Virus record (IMG/VR): IMGVR_UViG_3300028608_000011
Span: 20,008-84,007 of that record
Length of the DNA stretch: 64,000 nucleotides
From: a virus
Strand: one strand, 5' to 3'
The first letter of the stretch is position 1. Each line of letters opens with the position of its first letter. A model generated the notes under the pieces. The model made no database searches, was not told where the DNA came from, and worked only from the letters and a program-made list of their open reading frames with translations. A program made the translations under genes and the position numbers. Shown in pieces: positions 33,032 to 41,460 of the stretch.

Positions 33032-34719
33032 CCGAGTAATTCGTGGAGCAAGTCGTGCTTGTCCTTGATCGCTCGGTTGTTGCTTTCCTCGTTCGCCAAC
33101 AACGACTTGAAGTTCTTGTCGGACAGTGTCCGCAATACCCTCATGAAGTACACGTTGACGATGTTGATCTGCCCCTTGCGGTCAGCCCTTGCGATTGCCT
33201 GCTTCGCCGCTTTTGGCGACGTCGGGCACTCGTAAAAGATGATGTAGCCGGCGACCTGCAGGTTCAGCCCTGCGCCGCCGGATACCCACTGGATGATTAT
33301 TGTGTCGCACTCATCATCGCTTTGGAACTTGTCCAGCTGCTCCTGTCTGTTGTCGATCCCGCCGTAGATGATCGCCACCTTACGGTGAGCAAACTGCATG
33401 GCGAGCCCTTCAATAGCCTGCCTGTAAAACGCGAAGATGATCAGCTTGCGGCCTGGGCCGGGGTTGATCGTCTCCACCAGCTGTCCAGTTGCCTTTGCCA
33501 GTTCGTCACACTCTGTAAGGGTGGGGTCGAATTTGGTTGGGCAGCTGATCAGCTGCAAGGCCAGGTGCCGCAAAGCGCTGGCGCTGTCCGGCGCCAGAAC
33601 CCGGTCGCCGAGGACTGCAAAGCGATCGCGGATCACCTGCTGATAGAGCTTCAAGTGGCGTCCGGACAGCCTCACCGGCACCTCGCTGATGATCGGCTCA
33701 GGCATCTGGATGACGTCACGCTTCTGCACCCGGTGAGCATTTTTCCAGAGCGAGTCGTAGATCTTTTCGACGTCCTTGTAGCCGACGATGTTCTTGATCT
33801 TCTTGCTCTTGCCATTCGGCAGCGGGACTTTGAACTCCTCGATCTCGCAGTGCTGCCGGATGAACGACGCCTTATTCAGGTAGGCGCCGGGGTTGATCAG
33901 CCTGATCAGGCCATAGGCATTGTGCAGGTGAGTCGGGATCGGCGTGCCGGTGAGGACGTACAGCGCGACCTCGTCCTTCAGCCTCATGCTCATCTCGTAC
34001 ACCGACTCGGAAAGGATTGAGTCCATCCCGCATAGCGCATCGCCCTCATCAAAGAACTGCACATGGTAGTTCTGATGGTAGAGCAGCATCTGCTTGGGAT
34101 TCGGCGCGGTGCCATTCTTCGGATTGATCATCCGGCCGTCCTTGGTGTACGGCTGGGCGCCGGGGAAGCGCGGATCGCCCTTGTTGTCCCCTTCTTCAAT
34201 GAAATAGCTGGTAGCGAATTCTTTTTTCGTACCTATCTCTTTGATATTCCTTATTTTCCACAGATTATTTCCGATGTTTTTCCGTGGGTGCTTGGCGTTG
34301 TACATGCGGTAGATGTCGTAGGACATGACCAGAATATCTGGCCAGCCTTCGACGTCCCAGCGGGCTTCCTTTTTCTTTTTCTTGTCCGCGCTGCAGTCCA
34401 GATCCTCGATCTTCAGGTGCTTGCTGACACCGGGAAAGAACACCTCGAACTCAGCCATGAACTGCGGGATCAGCCCGGGCAGAGTGGTGAACACCACCCG
34501 GTTGCCCATGGCTGCCATGAAAATTGCGTGAACCTGAGCTGGGTAGGTCTTGCCTGCGCCTGGCTCAGAAAAATCCCCGTAACGATCGTTCCAGGGGTAG
34601 ATCTTGATCATGTCGAGTTGATGCGGCATGGGCCAGTTGGGTAGCTCTATCTGGCTGAACCAGTCGGGGTGGTTGCCCACCCCGACCTCGAGCATCAAGT
34701 CGTGAAGACTTCTGCTCAT
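33028..34719 (-). CDS. SNF2-like superfamily 2 helicase
   Basis: A 563-aa SF2 ATPase. Motifs in order: Walker A SEPGAGKT (about 51-58), motif II FFDEGD (about 218), motif III LTGTPI (about 258), motif V SGGAGLNLQVA (about 480) and motif VI QAIARADRKGQ (about 507). The helicase_C spacing resembles SNF2/Rad54-like translocases. Likely remodels protein-DNA complexes or branches replication and recombination intermediates. ATGA overlap with the small zinc protein upstream. Confidence 0.9.
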   Translation of the reverse strand: MSRSLHDLMLEVGVGNHPDWFSQIELPNWPMPHQLDMIKIYPWNDRYGDFSEPGAGKTYPAQVHAIFMAAMGNRVVFTTLPGLIPQFMAEFEVFFPGVSKHLKIEDLDCSADKKKKKEARWDVEGWPDILVMSYDIYRMYNAKHPRKNIGNNLWKIRNIKEIGTKKEFATSYFIEEGDNKGDPRFPGAQPYTKDGRMINPKNGTAPNPKQMLLYHQNYHVQFFDEGDALCGMDSILSESVYEMSMRLKDEVALYVLTGTPIPTHLHNAYGLIRLINPGAYLNKASFIRQHCEIEEFKVPLPNGKSKKIKNIVGYKDVEKIYDSLWKNAHRVQKRDVIQMPEPIISEVPVRLSGRHLKLYQQVIRDRFAVLGDRVLAPDSASALRHLALQLISCPTKFDPTLTECDELAKATGQLVETINPGPGRKLIIFAFYRQAIEGLAMQFAHRKVAIIYGGIDNRQEQLDKFQSDDECDTIIIQWVSGGAGLNLQVAGYIIFYECPTSPKAAKQAIARADRKGQINIVNVYFMRVLRTLSDKNFKSLLANEESNNRAIKDKHDLLHELLG

Positions 34720-34943
34720 CAGTAGATCCTCTGTGACCTGCTTCGAAGGATTTTTTCGTGGTCGTCGCGACAGTCCGAATCACAGAAGCGCTGAGGCTCC
34801 GGGAGCGGCTCGTCGCAGTTGTAGCAGCTGCCTTTATAAGCCAGTGTCGCCACCGGCTTACGGGCCAAGCGCAGCTGCTCCTGCAGAATGTTCTCCTGCT
34901 CAACCCCTGCTCTATCAACCGGGTCTGCGTAATTCTCGGTCAT
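34719..34943 (-). CDS. DksA/TraR-like zinc-finger protein
   Basis: A 74-aa protein whose C-terminal half reads CYNCDEPLPEPQRFCDSDCRDDHEK: a C-x2-C...C-x3-C zinc finger of the type in TraR/DksA C-terminal domains. TraR-like proteins bind the RNA polymerase secondary channel, but a DNA-binding or adaptor role is equally possible because the N-terminal coiled coil is short. Overlaps both neighbours (ATGA), between primase-helicase and SNF2 helicase. Confidence 0.78.
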   Translation of the reverse strand: MTENYADPVDRAGVEQENILQEQLRLARKPVATLAYKGSCYNCDEPLPEPQRFCDSDCRDDHEKILRSRSQRIY

Positions 34944-37828
34944 TCCTCAGCCTCCGTGTCCTTGATGAAGTTGTTCAACAGCGTCCCTTTTTCGGTGAGC
35001 TTCTGCACACTGATCACGTAGACGTCGATTTCTGGGTTGTGTGGGTGGGGTTCGATGCGCAGGAAGTAAACTTCGCCCTCGATCAACTCGGCGAGCTGAT
35101 TGAAGTTTCGGATTACCGCCAGCTCGCCGACGTTTTTGGTGTGGGCTTGATAACGCGGCAGGCAGGATTGCAGCACCAGGTACAGCGAATCGCCTTGGCG
35201 CCAGTAATGCTTGCCTGCCACCAGACGCAGCCGCTCATCGAACGTAGCGTCAGCCAGGGTGTTCATCGTGCTCAGGACGCGGTCAACTTCCGAGGAAGAC
35301 TTGCCGCGCTCGACCTCGGTGACTCGGCCGCCGTAGTAGGTGATCAACTCACTTTCCAGCATGCGGACGCTTTCCACGCCGTCGACCTTGAACTCTTCCA
35401 TGGTGTGGATGAGCATGTGCAGTCCAGTCAGGCAGCACATCATTCCCCAGCGCGGCCGCTCCTCGACGCCCTTGTGGATCATGCTCGACTTGCTGTGCAG
35501 GATCTTCAGCAGCGCGCTCGGCGACGTGCCCAGTGCCACAGTGACCAATGCCCGAGCCATCCTCAGCAGAGCTGACCGGTTCTTCACCGCGATGCGGTAA
35601 TTGTCCCGGTAGGTTTGGTTCTGCAGCGCCTTGGCCTGAAGCCGGACTTCTACCGAACGGCTGCGCAGCGCTGGCACCGATGCCGACTGCTCACTGGTGT
35701 ACACCAGCGGCGCCGATACCCGATCTTCGGTCACAGTCAGCTCGCGCTGGCTGTTGATGTTGCCCCGTTGGATCGGCGCGTGGCTCCAAGCTGCCTTCAG
35801 GATGCCGACGATCTGGCCGTAGCGAGTGTTGCCCAGTTGCACCGGGTTCACCTCTTCGATCAGCCGTGGCACCGTCGTGCTGCTGCTCACATAGCGGGTC
35901 AGCGGGAACAGCGTGCCGACCTCCACGTTCTGCAGCTCAGCCTTGTTGTAGTCGATCCCGTTGATCATCGCCATCAGCGTGGCCAGGCAGGATTTGCCCG
36001 CCCCGGCGTTGCCGAAGATGTTGAGCAGCGGGAATTGAGGCTCTTCGAACTGGATGTGCTGGCGGAAGTGGCACGAGACAAACCACCCCAGCATCTGCGC
36101 GACCTGAACCGGTTCGTTCACTTCGCACAGGGCGCGGATGGCCTCGGCCAGCTGCTCATCATCCTCCAGCGGATTGCTGCCGCCGATCAATGCGGGGGAC
36201 TGCCGAGCATTGCCGTCGAAGCGGAAAGGGCTGCGCCCACCAAGACCGGTGATGGCTGCCCCAGCTTCAACATAGTGCGCGACCGTGCCCCGCTCGCTGC
36301 GATCTAAAACGATCCCGCAGACGTTCGCACGAATCATCTTGTCCAACTCTTTATCCTCAGCCTTTTCCCTGGAAAATTTCAGCAGGGCCACCAGCATCTT
36401 CTGGATTTCTCCGTCGCCGGCGTACACCGCCGCGTCCCGGCCTTTCACCGCCGAGATCAGGTCACGCTTGGAACTCCACGAACGCTCGGACAAGGCGATC
36501 TCGCTGACCGTCTCGCTGCCCGACACCTTGAGGGTGCCGACCAGTTCCTTGCGCTCACTGTTACGCCAGCTGGTATGGCCACTGGCGTTGGTGTAGGACT
36601 CCAGCTCAAACACTTCCAGCGTGGGCCAGAACGTGAAGTTGGTCAGCTGCCGGCTGTTCTCCTCGCCGACCAGGTGATAGCCGCTCTCGTCATAGCGGAT
36701 CCGCACCTCGGAGTTGTAGTTGCCCACGTTCTCCTGAGTGGTTTCGCCACTGGCAACGTCAGATCGGCAGATCGGGCACTGGCGGCAGGGGGTGCCGATG
36801 GTGGCGATCAGCGCGCCGGGAGCGAACTTGATGGAGCCGTTGAAGGTTCGGTGCAGCTGCCCTTGGACATGCTTGAGTCGCTCGACTTCAGAAGGCCGGC
36901 TGCTCGATTCGACATTCTTCACGAATGGCCGAACCAGCGTCTCCATGTACTCCTTCTCTTCCGACTTCTCGTAGCGGGCAGCGATGTACGCTGCCAGCTG
37001 CATGGCCGCTTGGTTCCAGTTTGAGTTGCCTGAATCACCATCGGTGATCAGCTTCTGGATGCAGCCCGGAATACCTTCCCACTCCCGCATCGCTTCTTTC
37101 GGCACGACACAGGCCGCGCTCATGGCCTTCACTTTGCGGGACGCCGCAACGCGGGCAGCCTTCAGCAACTGCTCGGCTTTCGCGTAAGTGACGTTCTTGC
37201 CTGGCTGTGGAGTTGCCAGCGCCGGCCGAGGGGAAGCCACGATGGCGTGGTACTCCTCGCTGTTCATATCGGCCAGCTCGTTCGGCGTGGTGCCAACCTT
37301 GTAGGTGCCGCTGCCCGGGCGAGGAACACCCTCACAACGCCACATCCGGCCACGGCCGCAGGAGTACACCGATTCATCCAGGCTGCACGGCGATTGAAGG
37401 CCAGCACCTTTGAGGATGGTCAGCATGATCTCGCGGTAGATCATCGGCAGGAACTTTGTAGGCTTCTTGACGCCAAACACCTGAGCCGGGATGGTGATGT
37501 GCACACCCTTGCCGCCGGACAGCCAGCAGTGGATGAACTCAGACGGGATGTCCAGCTTGTTCATCAGGTAGTCAATCACAGCGTTGACGTCAGCGAGCAC
37601 CTGATCAATGTCATCGGCGTCGTCGAAGTCCAGGTACATCGGGCCCATGTACAAAACGGTCTCTACAGCGTTGAGACCGTTTTCAGTAACGTCTTCCGGG
37701 TTTTGATCGACCATCAGGACAGTTTTGAACGCAGGCGGGCCTGGAAGCTCAGCTCTCTCAAGCTGCTCTTCTGTGTAAAGCCGCCATGGTTCCTTCTTGT
37801 CCGGTTTGAACTGAAGGAAATAATACAT
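34940..37828 (-). CDS. Primase-helicase: AEP primase fused to a P-loop ATPase
   Basis: A 962-aa protein. The N-terminal archaeo-eukaryotic-type primase domain shows the catalytic acid cluster YLDFDD (65-70), the SGGKGVH motif (104-110) and SCGRGRMWR (about 156-164). A cysteine cluster CRQCPIC (348-354) may bind zinc. The C-terminal ATPase has Walker A FGNAGAGKS (605-613) and resembles hexameric helicases of primase-polymerase phages and plasmids. Provides primer synthesis and unwinding for replication with the PolA and ligase encoded nearby. Ends four bases inside the next gene. Confidence 0.9.
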   Translation of the reverse strand: MYYFLQFKPDKKEPWRLYTEEQLERAELPGPPAFKTVLMVDQNPEDVTENGLNAVETVLYMGPMYLDFDDADDIDQVLADVNAVIDYLMNKLDIPSEFIHCWLSGGKGVHITIPAQVFGVKKPTKFLPMIYREIMLTILKGAGLQSPCSLDESVYSCGRGRMWRCEGVPRPGSGTYKVGTTPNELADMNSEEYHAIVASPRPALATPQPGKNVTYAKAEQLLKAARVAASRKVKAMSAACVVPKEAMREWEGIPGCIQKLITDGDSGNSNWNQAAMQLAAYIAARYEKSEEKEYMETLVRPFVKNVESSSRPSEVERLKHVQGQLHRTFNGSIKFAPGALIATIGTPCRQCPICRSDVASGETTQENVGNYNSEVRIRYDESGYHLVGEENSRQLTNFTFWPTLEVFELESYTNASGHTSWRNSERKELVGTLKVSGSETVSEIALSERSWSSKRDLISAVKGRDAAVYAGDGEIQKMLVALLKFSREKAEDKELDKMIRANVCGIVLDRSERGTVAHYVEAGAAITGLGGRSPFRFDGNARQSPALIGGSNPLEDDEQLAEAIRALCEVNEPVQVAQMLGWFVSCHFRQHIQFEEPQFPLLNIFGNAGAGKSCLATLMAMINGIDYNKAELQNVEVGTLFPLTRYVSSSTTVPRLIEEVNPVQLGNTRYGQIVGILKAAWSHAPIQRGNINSQRELTVTEDRVSAPLVYTSEQSASVPALRSRSVEVRLQAKALQNQTYRDNYRIAVKNRSALLRMARALVTVALGTSPSALLKILHSKSSMIHKGVEERPRWGMMCCLTGLHMLIHTMEEFKVDGVESVRMLESELITYYGGRVTEVERGKSSSEVDRVLSTMNTLADATFDERLRLVAGKHYWRQGDSLYLVLQSCLPRYQAHTKNVGELAVIRNFNQLAELIEGEVYFLRIEPHPHNPEIDVYVISVQKLTEKGTLLNNFIKDTEAEE

Positions 37829-37832
37829 GGCG

Positions 37833-38078
37833 TCAATCCTTGTTCATCGGGGCCTGTGACTCACGCTTGACGATGGTTTTGCCATCGCGATTGAATGCCA
37901 GAAAGTCGACCTCACGGCGAATGCCGCGGCGCTCGACCGCTTCTTTGAACAGGGTGATGTTGTAGACCTGATCCATCTCGACCGCGCCACCGATCTCCAG
38001 ACGGTTGTAATAATCAGCCAGCTTGTTGTAGTCGATAGGCGTGTTAGGGGTACGCTCTTCGTGTTCCACGACTTTCAT
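37833..38078 (-). CDS. Small protein of unknown function
   Basis: An 81-aa hydrophilic protein (KVVEHEERTPNTPIDYNKLADYYNRLEIGG...), located four bases upstream of the primase-helicase gene, with AGGAG before its ATG. No motif recognised; the EMDQVYNITLFKEAVERRGI region looks helical. Possibly a helicase loader or accessory given its place between two helicase genes (inference). Confidence 0.78.
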   Translation of the reverse strand: MKVVEHEERTPNTPIDYNKLADYYNRLEIGGAVEMDQVYNITLFKEAVERRGIRREVDFLAFNRDGKTIVKRESQAPMNKD

Positions 38079-38102
38079 GTAAGGCTCCTGTGTCCGGGCC
38101 GC

Positions 38103-39431
38103 CTACGCGGTGAACCCGAACTTGTTGATGATCAATTCCTCTTGTGGCCGACTGAACGCCACGTACAAAAGCCGCTGCCGTTCACTGCGGACTGGGTTGT
38201 CCAGCAGATCCTTGACATCGACCATGACACGCTTGAAGGTGCTGCCCTGGCTGCGGTGGACGGTGATGCAGTAGCAGTATTTCAGATCCGCAAACAGGTC
38301 TTTGAACTGGTGAAGCGTCTTCCAATGATAGCCTGCGTTTCCGCCGCTCTTGCTGGCCTTCTTGGCTTTTTCAGCCAGCTCATTGGTGTAGCGCTGGTAA
38401 CGCTCGTATTCGTCCTCGTGAAGGACATGAGCGAAGACCTGGCGTGCATCAGCATACACAGGATTCAGGGTTACCAGCCACGTCTTCCACTTCTCGCTGG
38501 TCTGCTCATCGAACATGGTGCTCTCGCGCACCGAGGCGACCAGCGACTCTTCGTCAGTGGACAGCTCGACTTCGCCGCCCTTGGTGATCGGGCTGCCGGT
38601 TACCAGCCGCTCGCCGATCTCAAATCGCGCGGCCTTATCGCCGTAAATCTTGGCGCGAATGGCCTTGTTGATGTCGTCAACGCGGTAGTTACGCCAGGCC
38701 AGCACCCGGACATCTTCCAGATCGGTGTTCAGGTCGAACTCGGCGACCACCGCCTGCAGGAAGTCGGCAGCCTTGAGCACACGCACGTTGTGATCCGGGA
38801 TCACGTCGAACTTGAACGCGCGGTTTTCCTTGATCGCCTCGCGCAGCGGGTGGGTCAGCTGCAGGATCCCGTTGGCGGTGCCGTCAGGGTTGTTCTTCTG
38901 GCGCTCAACTTGGGTCAGCTCGCTGGTAGGGTAAAGCCCGAAAGCCTTGGAGTCCTTCTCCTTGACCGGAGGCAGCTGCATGTTGTCGCCCATCAGCAGG
39001 CAGAACACGCCGCAGTTTTCCAGCTCTGGCACCATGTAATCGAACAGGAAGGTCTCGCCGAGCATCGACGCTTCGTCGCAGACCACCATGTTGTAATCGC
39101 CGATGACGCTGTCACGCACCTGAGCGGCGTACTTGCGTTCATCGGTCGGCATCAGCGACAAGCCCAGCGCGCTGTGCGCGGTCTTGAAGCCGATCTTGTC
39201 CATCGGTAGGCCGTACTTGCGGGCTGCTTTCTCAAGCTGCTTCACCGCCTTGTTGGTCGGCGCTACGAAAAGAATCTTCAGTCCCCCGTCGAGGAGGATC
39301 ACTGCGACTTCCATCACAGAAAACGTCTTGCCGGTGCCGCCTTCGCCGATGATGGTGTAGCCCTTGCCGCCATTCTCATAAGCGTCAAGAGCTTTGTTTA
39401 CGGCAATGGCTTGGCCACTGTTCAGCTGCAT
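38103..39431 (-). CDS. Dda/RecD-like superfamily 1 helicase
   Basis: A 442-aa SF1B helicase. Walker A GEGGTGKTFS (about 29-38), motif Ia VAPTNKAVKQL (about 55-65), motif II VVCDEASM (about 115), motif III MGDNMQLPPV (about 145), a UvrD_C_2-like TVHRSQGSTF (about 396) and motif VI YVAFSRPQE (about 426). A 5'-3' helicase like T4 Dda that could help replication initiation or clear proteins from DNA. Shine-Dalgarno AAGGGG; candidate promoter upstream at 39472-39500. Confidence 0.92.
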   Translation of the reverse strand: MQLNSGQAIAVNKALDAYENGGKGYTIIGEGGTGKTFSVMEVAVILLDGGLKILFVAPTNKAVKQLEKAARKYGLPMDKIGFKTAHSALGLSLMPTDERKYAAQVRDSVIGDYNMVVCDEASMLGETFLFDYMVPELENCGVFCLLMGDNMQLPPVKEKDSKAFGLYPTSELTQVERQKNNPDGTANGILQLTHPLREAIKENRAFKFDVIPDHNVRVLKAADFLQAVVAEFDLNTDLEDVRVLAWRNYRVDDINKAIRAKIYGDKAARFEIGERLVTGSPITKGGEVELSTDEESLVASVRESTMFDEQTSEKWKTWLVTLNPVYADARQVFAHVLHEDEYERYQRYTNELAEKAKKASKSGGNAGYHWKTLHQFKDLFADLKYCYCITVHRSQGSTFKRVMVDVKDLLDNPVRSERQRLLYVAFSRPQEELIINKFGFTA

Positions 39432-39440
39432 GGGTTATCC

Positions 39441-39466
39441 CCTTATAAATTTATACACTTATAGGG
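39441..39466. repeat. AT-rich imperfect inverted repeat before the helicase
   Basis: CCTTATAA ... TTATAGGG arms with one mismatch flank an AT-rich centre, in the leader of the Dda-like helicase. May act as operator or as an unwinding element. A second repeat, GGGCACG-N9-CGTGCCC (39468-39490), lies next to it and could be a weak terminator of the upstream gene. Confidence 0.4.
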
Positions 39467-39471
39467 TGGGC

Positions 39472-39500
39472 ACGATAATGAACCGTGCCCTCCCGGTCAA
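39472..39500 (-). promoter_or_regulatory. Candidate promoter for the Dda-like helicase
   Basis: On the minus strand, TTGACC, 17 bases, TATCGT. The -35 overlaps the stop of the 39497 gene. The -10 is poor (4 of 6), so support is moderate; it sits within an inverted repeat that could modulate it. Confidence 0.35.
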
Positions 39501-39823
39501 GCGTTCTTTTTGAAGATGCTCACCACGTTGGGTGAATCCGGTAACGCCTGCTTGATGATCGGCCGTGAAGTGCCGAGGGGATGGAACAGGTAGATCACCT
39601 GCTCCAGGCTGTCAGCCAGACTAAGGCCTTCGCTGTAGCCCTGGATGAACGCGACATACGCCGGCCGGAGCTGCTCAGCGCTGAAAGAGTTGATGCCCTG
39701 CTCCGTGAGGCTGTACTTCAGCCCCTCGAAGAATTTATCAATCCAGCGCGTCTGCTGCTCCGTTGTGCCTATGTCGCCGAGCCCCTTGCCGATCATCAAC
39801 AGCTCAGTCTTCAGTTGTTCCAC
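39497..39823 (-). CDS. Small protein of unknown function
   Basis: A 108-aa helical protein (MEQLKTELLMIGKGLGDIG..., ending SPNVVSIFKKNA). GTG 39823 was chosen because AGGAAGGAGAAGG stands directly upstream; the alternative TTG nine codons earlier has no site. No recognised motif. Confidence 0.75.
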   Translation of the reverse strand: MEQLKTELLMIGKGLGDIGTTEQQTRWIDKFFEGLKYSLTEQGINSFSAEQLRPAYVAFIQGYSEGLSLADSLEQVIYLFHPLGTSRPIIKQALPDSPNVVSIFKKNA

Positions 39824-39860
39824 GCCTTCTCCTTCCTGGCCTGTGGCCAAGTGTTTCTGG

Positions 39861-40670
39861 TTAGTCAGGGATGCCTGTCAGCAGTAGGGCACTGGCACGC
39901 TGCACCAGCTTTGGATCCGCCAGCTGCTTGACGTTGGGCTTGCGCTCGAGGAACTCAGCCGGCAGGTATTGCACCGCGTCAGGGAACTGGGCTTCCAGGT
40001 GCTTCAGGGTGCGAATCGGTGCGAGGATCTTGGTCAGGTCTTCGTACAGTTCGCCGGCAGCGGTGATCACCGCGAAGTACGCCTGCATCAGCCGGTCTGC
40101 CTGAACGCTAAGGGAATAGGCTTCAACGGAGTAGGGCAGGCGGTACTGATCGTCCTTCTTCACCTCGACTTCTGGGTGAAATATTTTGCCCAGGCCCGGG
40201 ATGCTGGGGAGATCCGCGTGGCTGCACTTCCAGCTGTAGTGGAAGTCGTAGCTACCGGTGTACTTGTTTGTGAAGTTGAGGAAGCTGCTCCACTCCTGCT
40301 CCACGGCTTCACGCACCAGCTGCCATTTCTGCATATCTTTTTCGCGTATTTTGCAGACTCCCCGGCCTTCGTAACTGAGGCCGACCTTGCCCACCGCCGT
40401 GCTCTCGGTGGTGTTGAACTTGTCGTTCGGCTTGACCGTTATGACGTCGATGTTGCCCTTCAGGCTGCTGAAGATGCCGTCCTGAATCAACGGGGCCCAG
40501 CGGCTCTGTGGCACCTCGGGGATCTTCAGCGAGATCTGCTTGGCGAACAGCTGGCGCCAGAGTTTGTCCAGCGCTCGAGCGGCCTTGGTGGTGCTGGCTG
40601 CCTGGCGCTTGGAGGCTTGACGCAGCAATGACACGATCAGGTCGCGTTTGACTTCGTTGGTGATGTTCAT
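39861..40670 (-). CDS. Nmad5-like putative nucleotide-modification-associated protein
   Basis: A 269-aa protein. The start MNITNEVKRDLIVSLLRQA followed by a helical basic segment and LDKLWRQLF resembles the Nmad5 family (predicted DNA-modification-associated proteins of phages), a low-certainty recognition by eye. The middle is beta-rich (TVGKVGLSYEGRGVC), and the C-terminal third is helical (LYEDLTKILAPIRTLKHLE). Coupled by ATGA to the PolA-fragment gene upstream. Confidence 0.75.
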   Translation of the reverse strand: MNITNEVKRDLIVSLLRQASKRQAASTTKAARALDKLWRQLFAKQISLKIPEVPQSRWAPLIQDGIFSSLKGNIDVITVKPNDKFNTTESTAVGKVGLSYEGRGVCKIREKDMQKWQLVREAVEQEWSSFLNFTNKYTGSYDFHYSWKCSHADLPSIPGLGKIFHPEVEVKKDDQYRLPYSVEAYSLSVQADRLMQAYFAVITAAGELYEDLTKILAPIRTLKHLEAQFPDAVQYLPAEFLERKPNVKQLADPKLVQRASALLLTGIPD

Positions 40671-41032
40671 GCTTTACCGCCGTAAATGTTGTTGAAGTGT
40701 TTGAGGATGAGCGGGTACAGCGCTCCGGGTTCTTCGATCTCCAGATCCTTGCGAATCTGTTCGCACTCGGCCTCTGTCCAGATGGCCATGAGTGCGGCCT
40801 CGCTCGGCACCTCCCACATGGCGCCGGGCGTGTAGAGCATCGTGAAGTTCAACGTCTTCCCTACGTTGCTGCGCTGTCGCTTGCAGACCTTGCTGTAGGG
40901 TAGGCCGAGGATCACAGCCGCCGTGATGGTGTGGATGTCCAGCAGCTTTGACGATTTGTACAGCTCCCCGGAGCTGGCCAGCCGCCGCTCGATAGCGGCG
41001 TAATCGACTTCGTGTTGGATCGGCTTGATCAT
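40667..41032 (-). CDS. Stand-alone fragment of a PolA palm/fingers domain
   Basis: A 121-aa protein whose residues 9-75 read like the active-site core of family A DNA polymerases: motif A VDYAAIERRLAS (9-20), DIHTITAA (32-39), GLPYSKV (43-49), then motif B QRSNVGKTLNFTMLY (53-67). In PolI these elements are separated by the same distances. Motif C, thumb and exonuclease domains are absent. It is not a broken end of the full polymerase at 25417, whose motifs differ. ATG with GAGG upstream, ATGA overlap with both neighbours, so it looks like a maintained gene. Catalysis alone is unlikely; a nucleotide- or polymerase-interacting role is possible. Confidence 0.85.
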   Translation of the reverse strand: MIKPIQHEVDYAAIERRLASSGELYKSSKLLDIHTITAAVILGLPYSKVCKRQRSNVGKTLNFTMLYTPGAMWEVPSEAALMAIWTEAECEQIRKDLEIEEPGALYPLILKHFNNIYGGKA

Positions 41033-41460
41033 TTATGGGCCTCGGGGTCTTTGATGTGCTTGTCGAACAATTTCTTGTGACGACGAGCAAAGCGGGCGGT
41101 GTGGGCGATGGCATACAACAGGGCCAGCGACAGCACGATAGGGTAAAAATTTACGGTGACGCAGATAGCCATCGGAATAGCCCCGACAACTACACACGAT
41201 CGCGCAAGCAGGTCGGCGCCGCGAATATCCTCCTTGCCTTCCTTCTGGAATCGCTCGTAGGAGTCGCTGTACTCGTAGCCGCACAGCGTGCCGATCAACG
41301 TCATCATCGGCCATGGGCCTTCAGGCTTGCGGTCATCTACCCATAACAGCGCGGTTTTCACCGCCTCTGTGGCTGCCGAGAGGGTGAAGAACAGCGCGGC
41401 CATTGCCACGCCCATCAGGATCATGGCGAGGAACATTCTTTCCGGTGGTAGATCAGTCAC
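41029..41460 (-). CDS. Membrane protein of unknown function
   Basis: A 143-aa protein with at least three hydrophobic segments (about 9-30, 88-108 and 110-128) and a basic C-terminus (RFARRHKKLFDKHIKD). GTG 41460 overlaps the upstream stop as GTGA with AAGGAG at good spacing; upstream in-frame sequence belongs to the neighbouring gene. Inner-membrane location predicted; possibly envelope or exclusion function. Confidence 0.75.
   Translation of the reverse strand: MTDLPPERMFLAMILMGVAMAALFFTLSAATEAVKTALLWVDDRKPEGPWPMMTLIGTLCGYEYSDSYERFQKEGKEDIRGADLLARSCVVVGAIPMAICVTVNFYPIVLSLALLYAIAHTARFARRHKKLFDKHIKDPEAHK

Noticed and set aside
40667-41032. Idea that the PolA fragment is a broken piece of the main polymerase
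   Set aside because: The main polymerase is intact 11 kb away, its motifs differ, and the fragment has its own ribosome-binding site and couplings.
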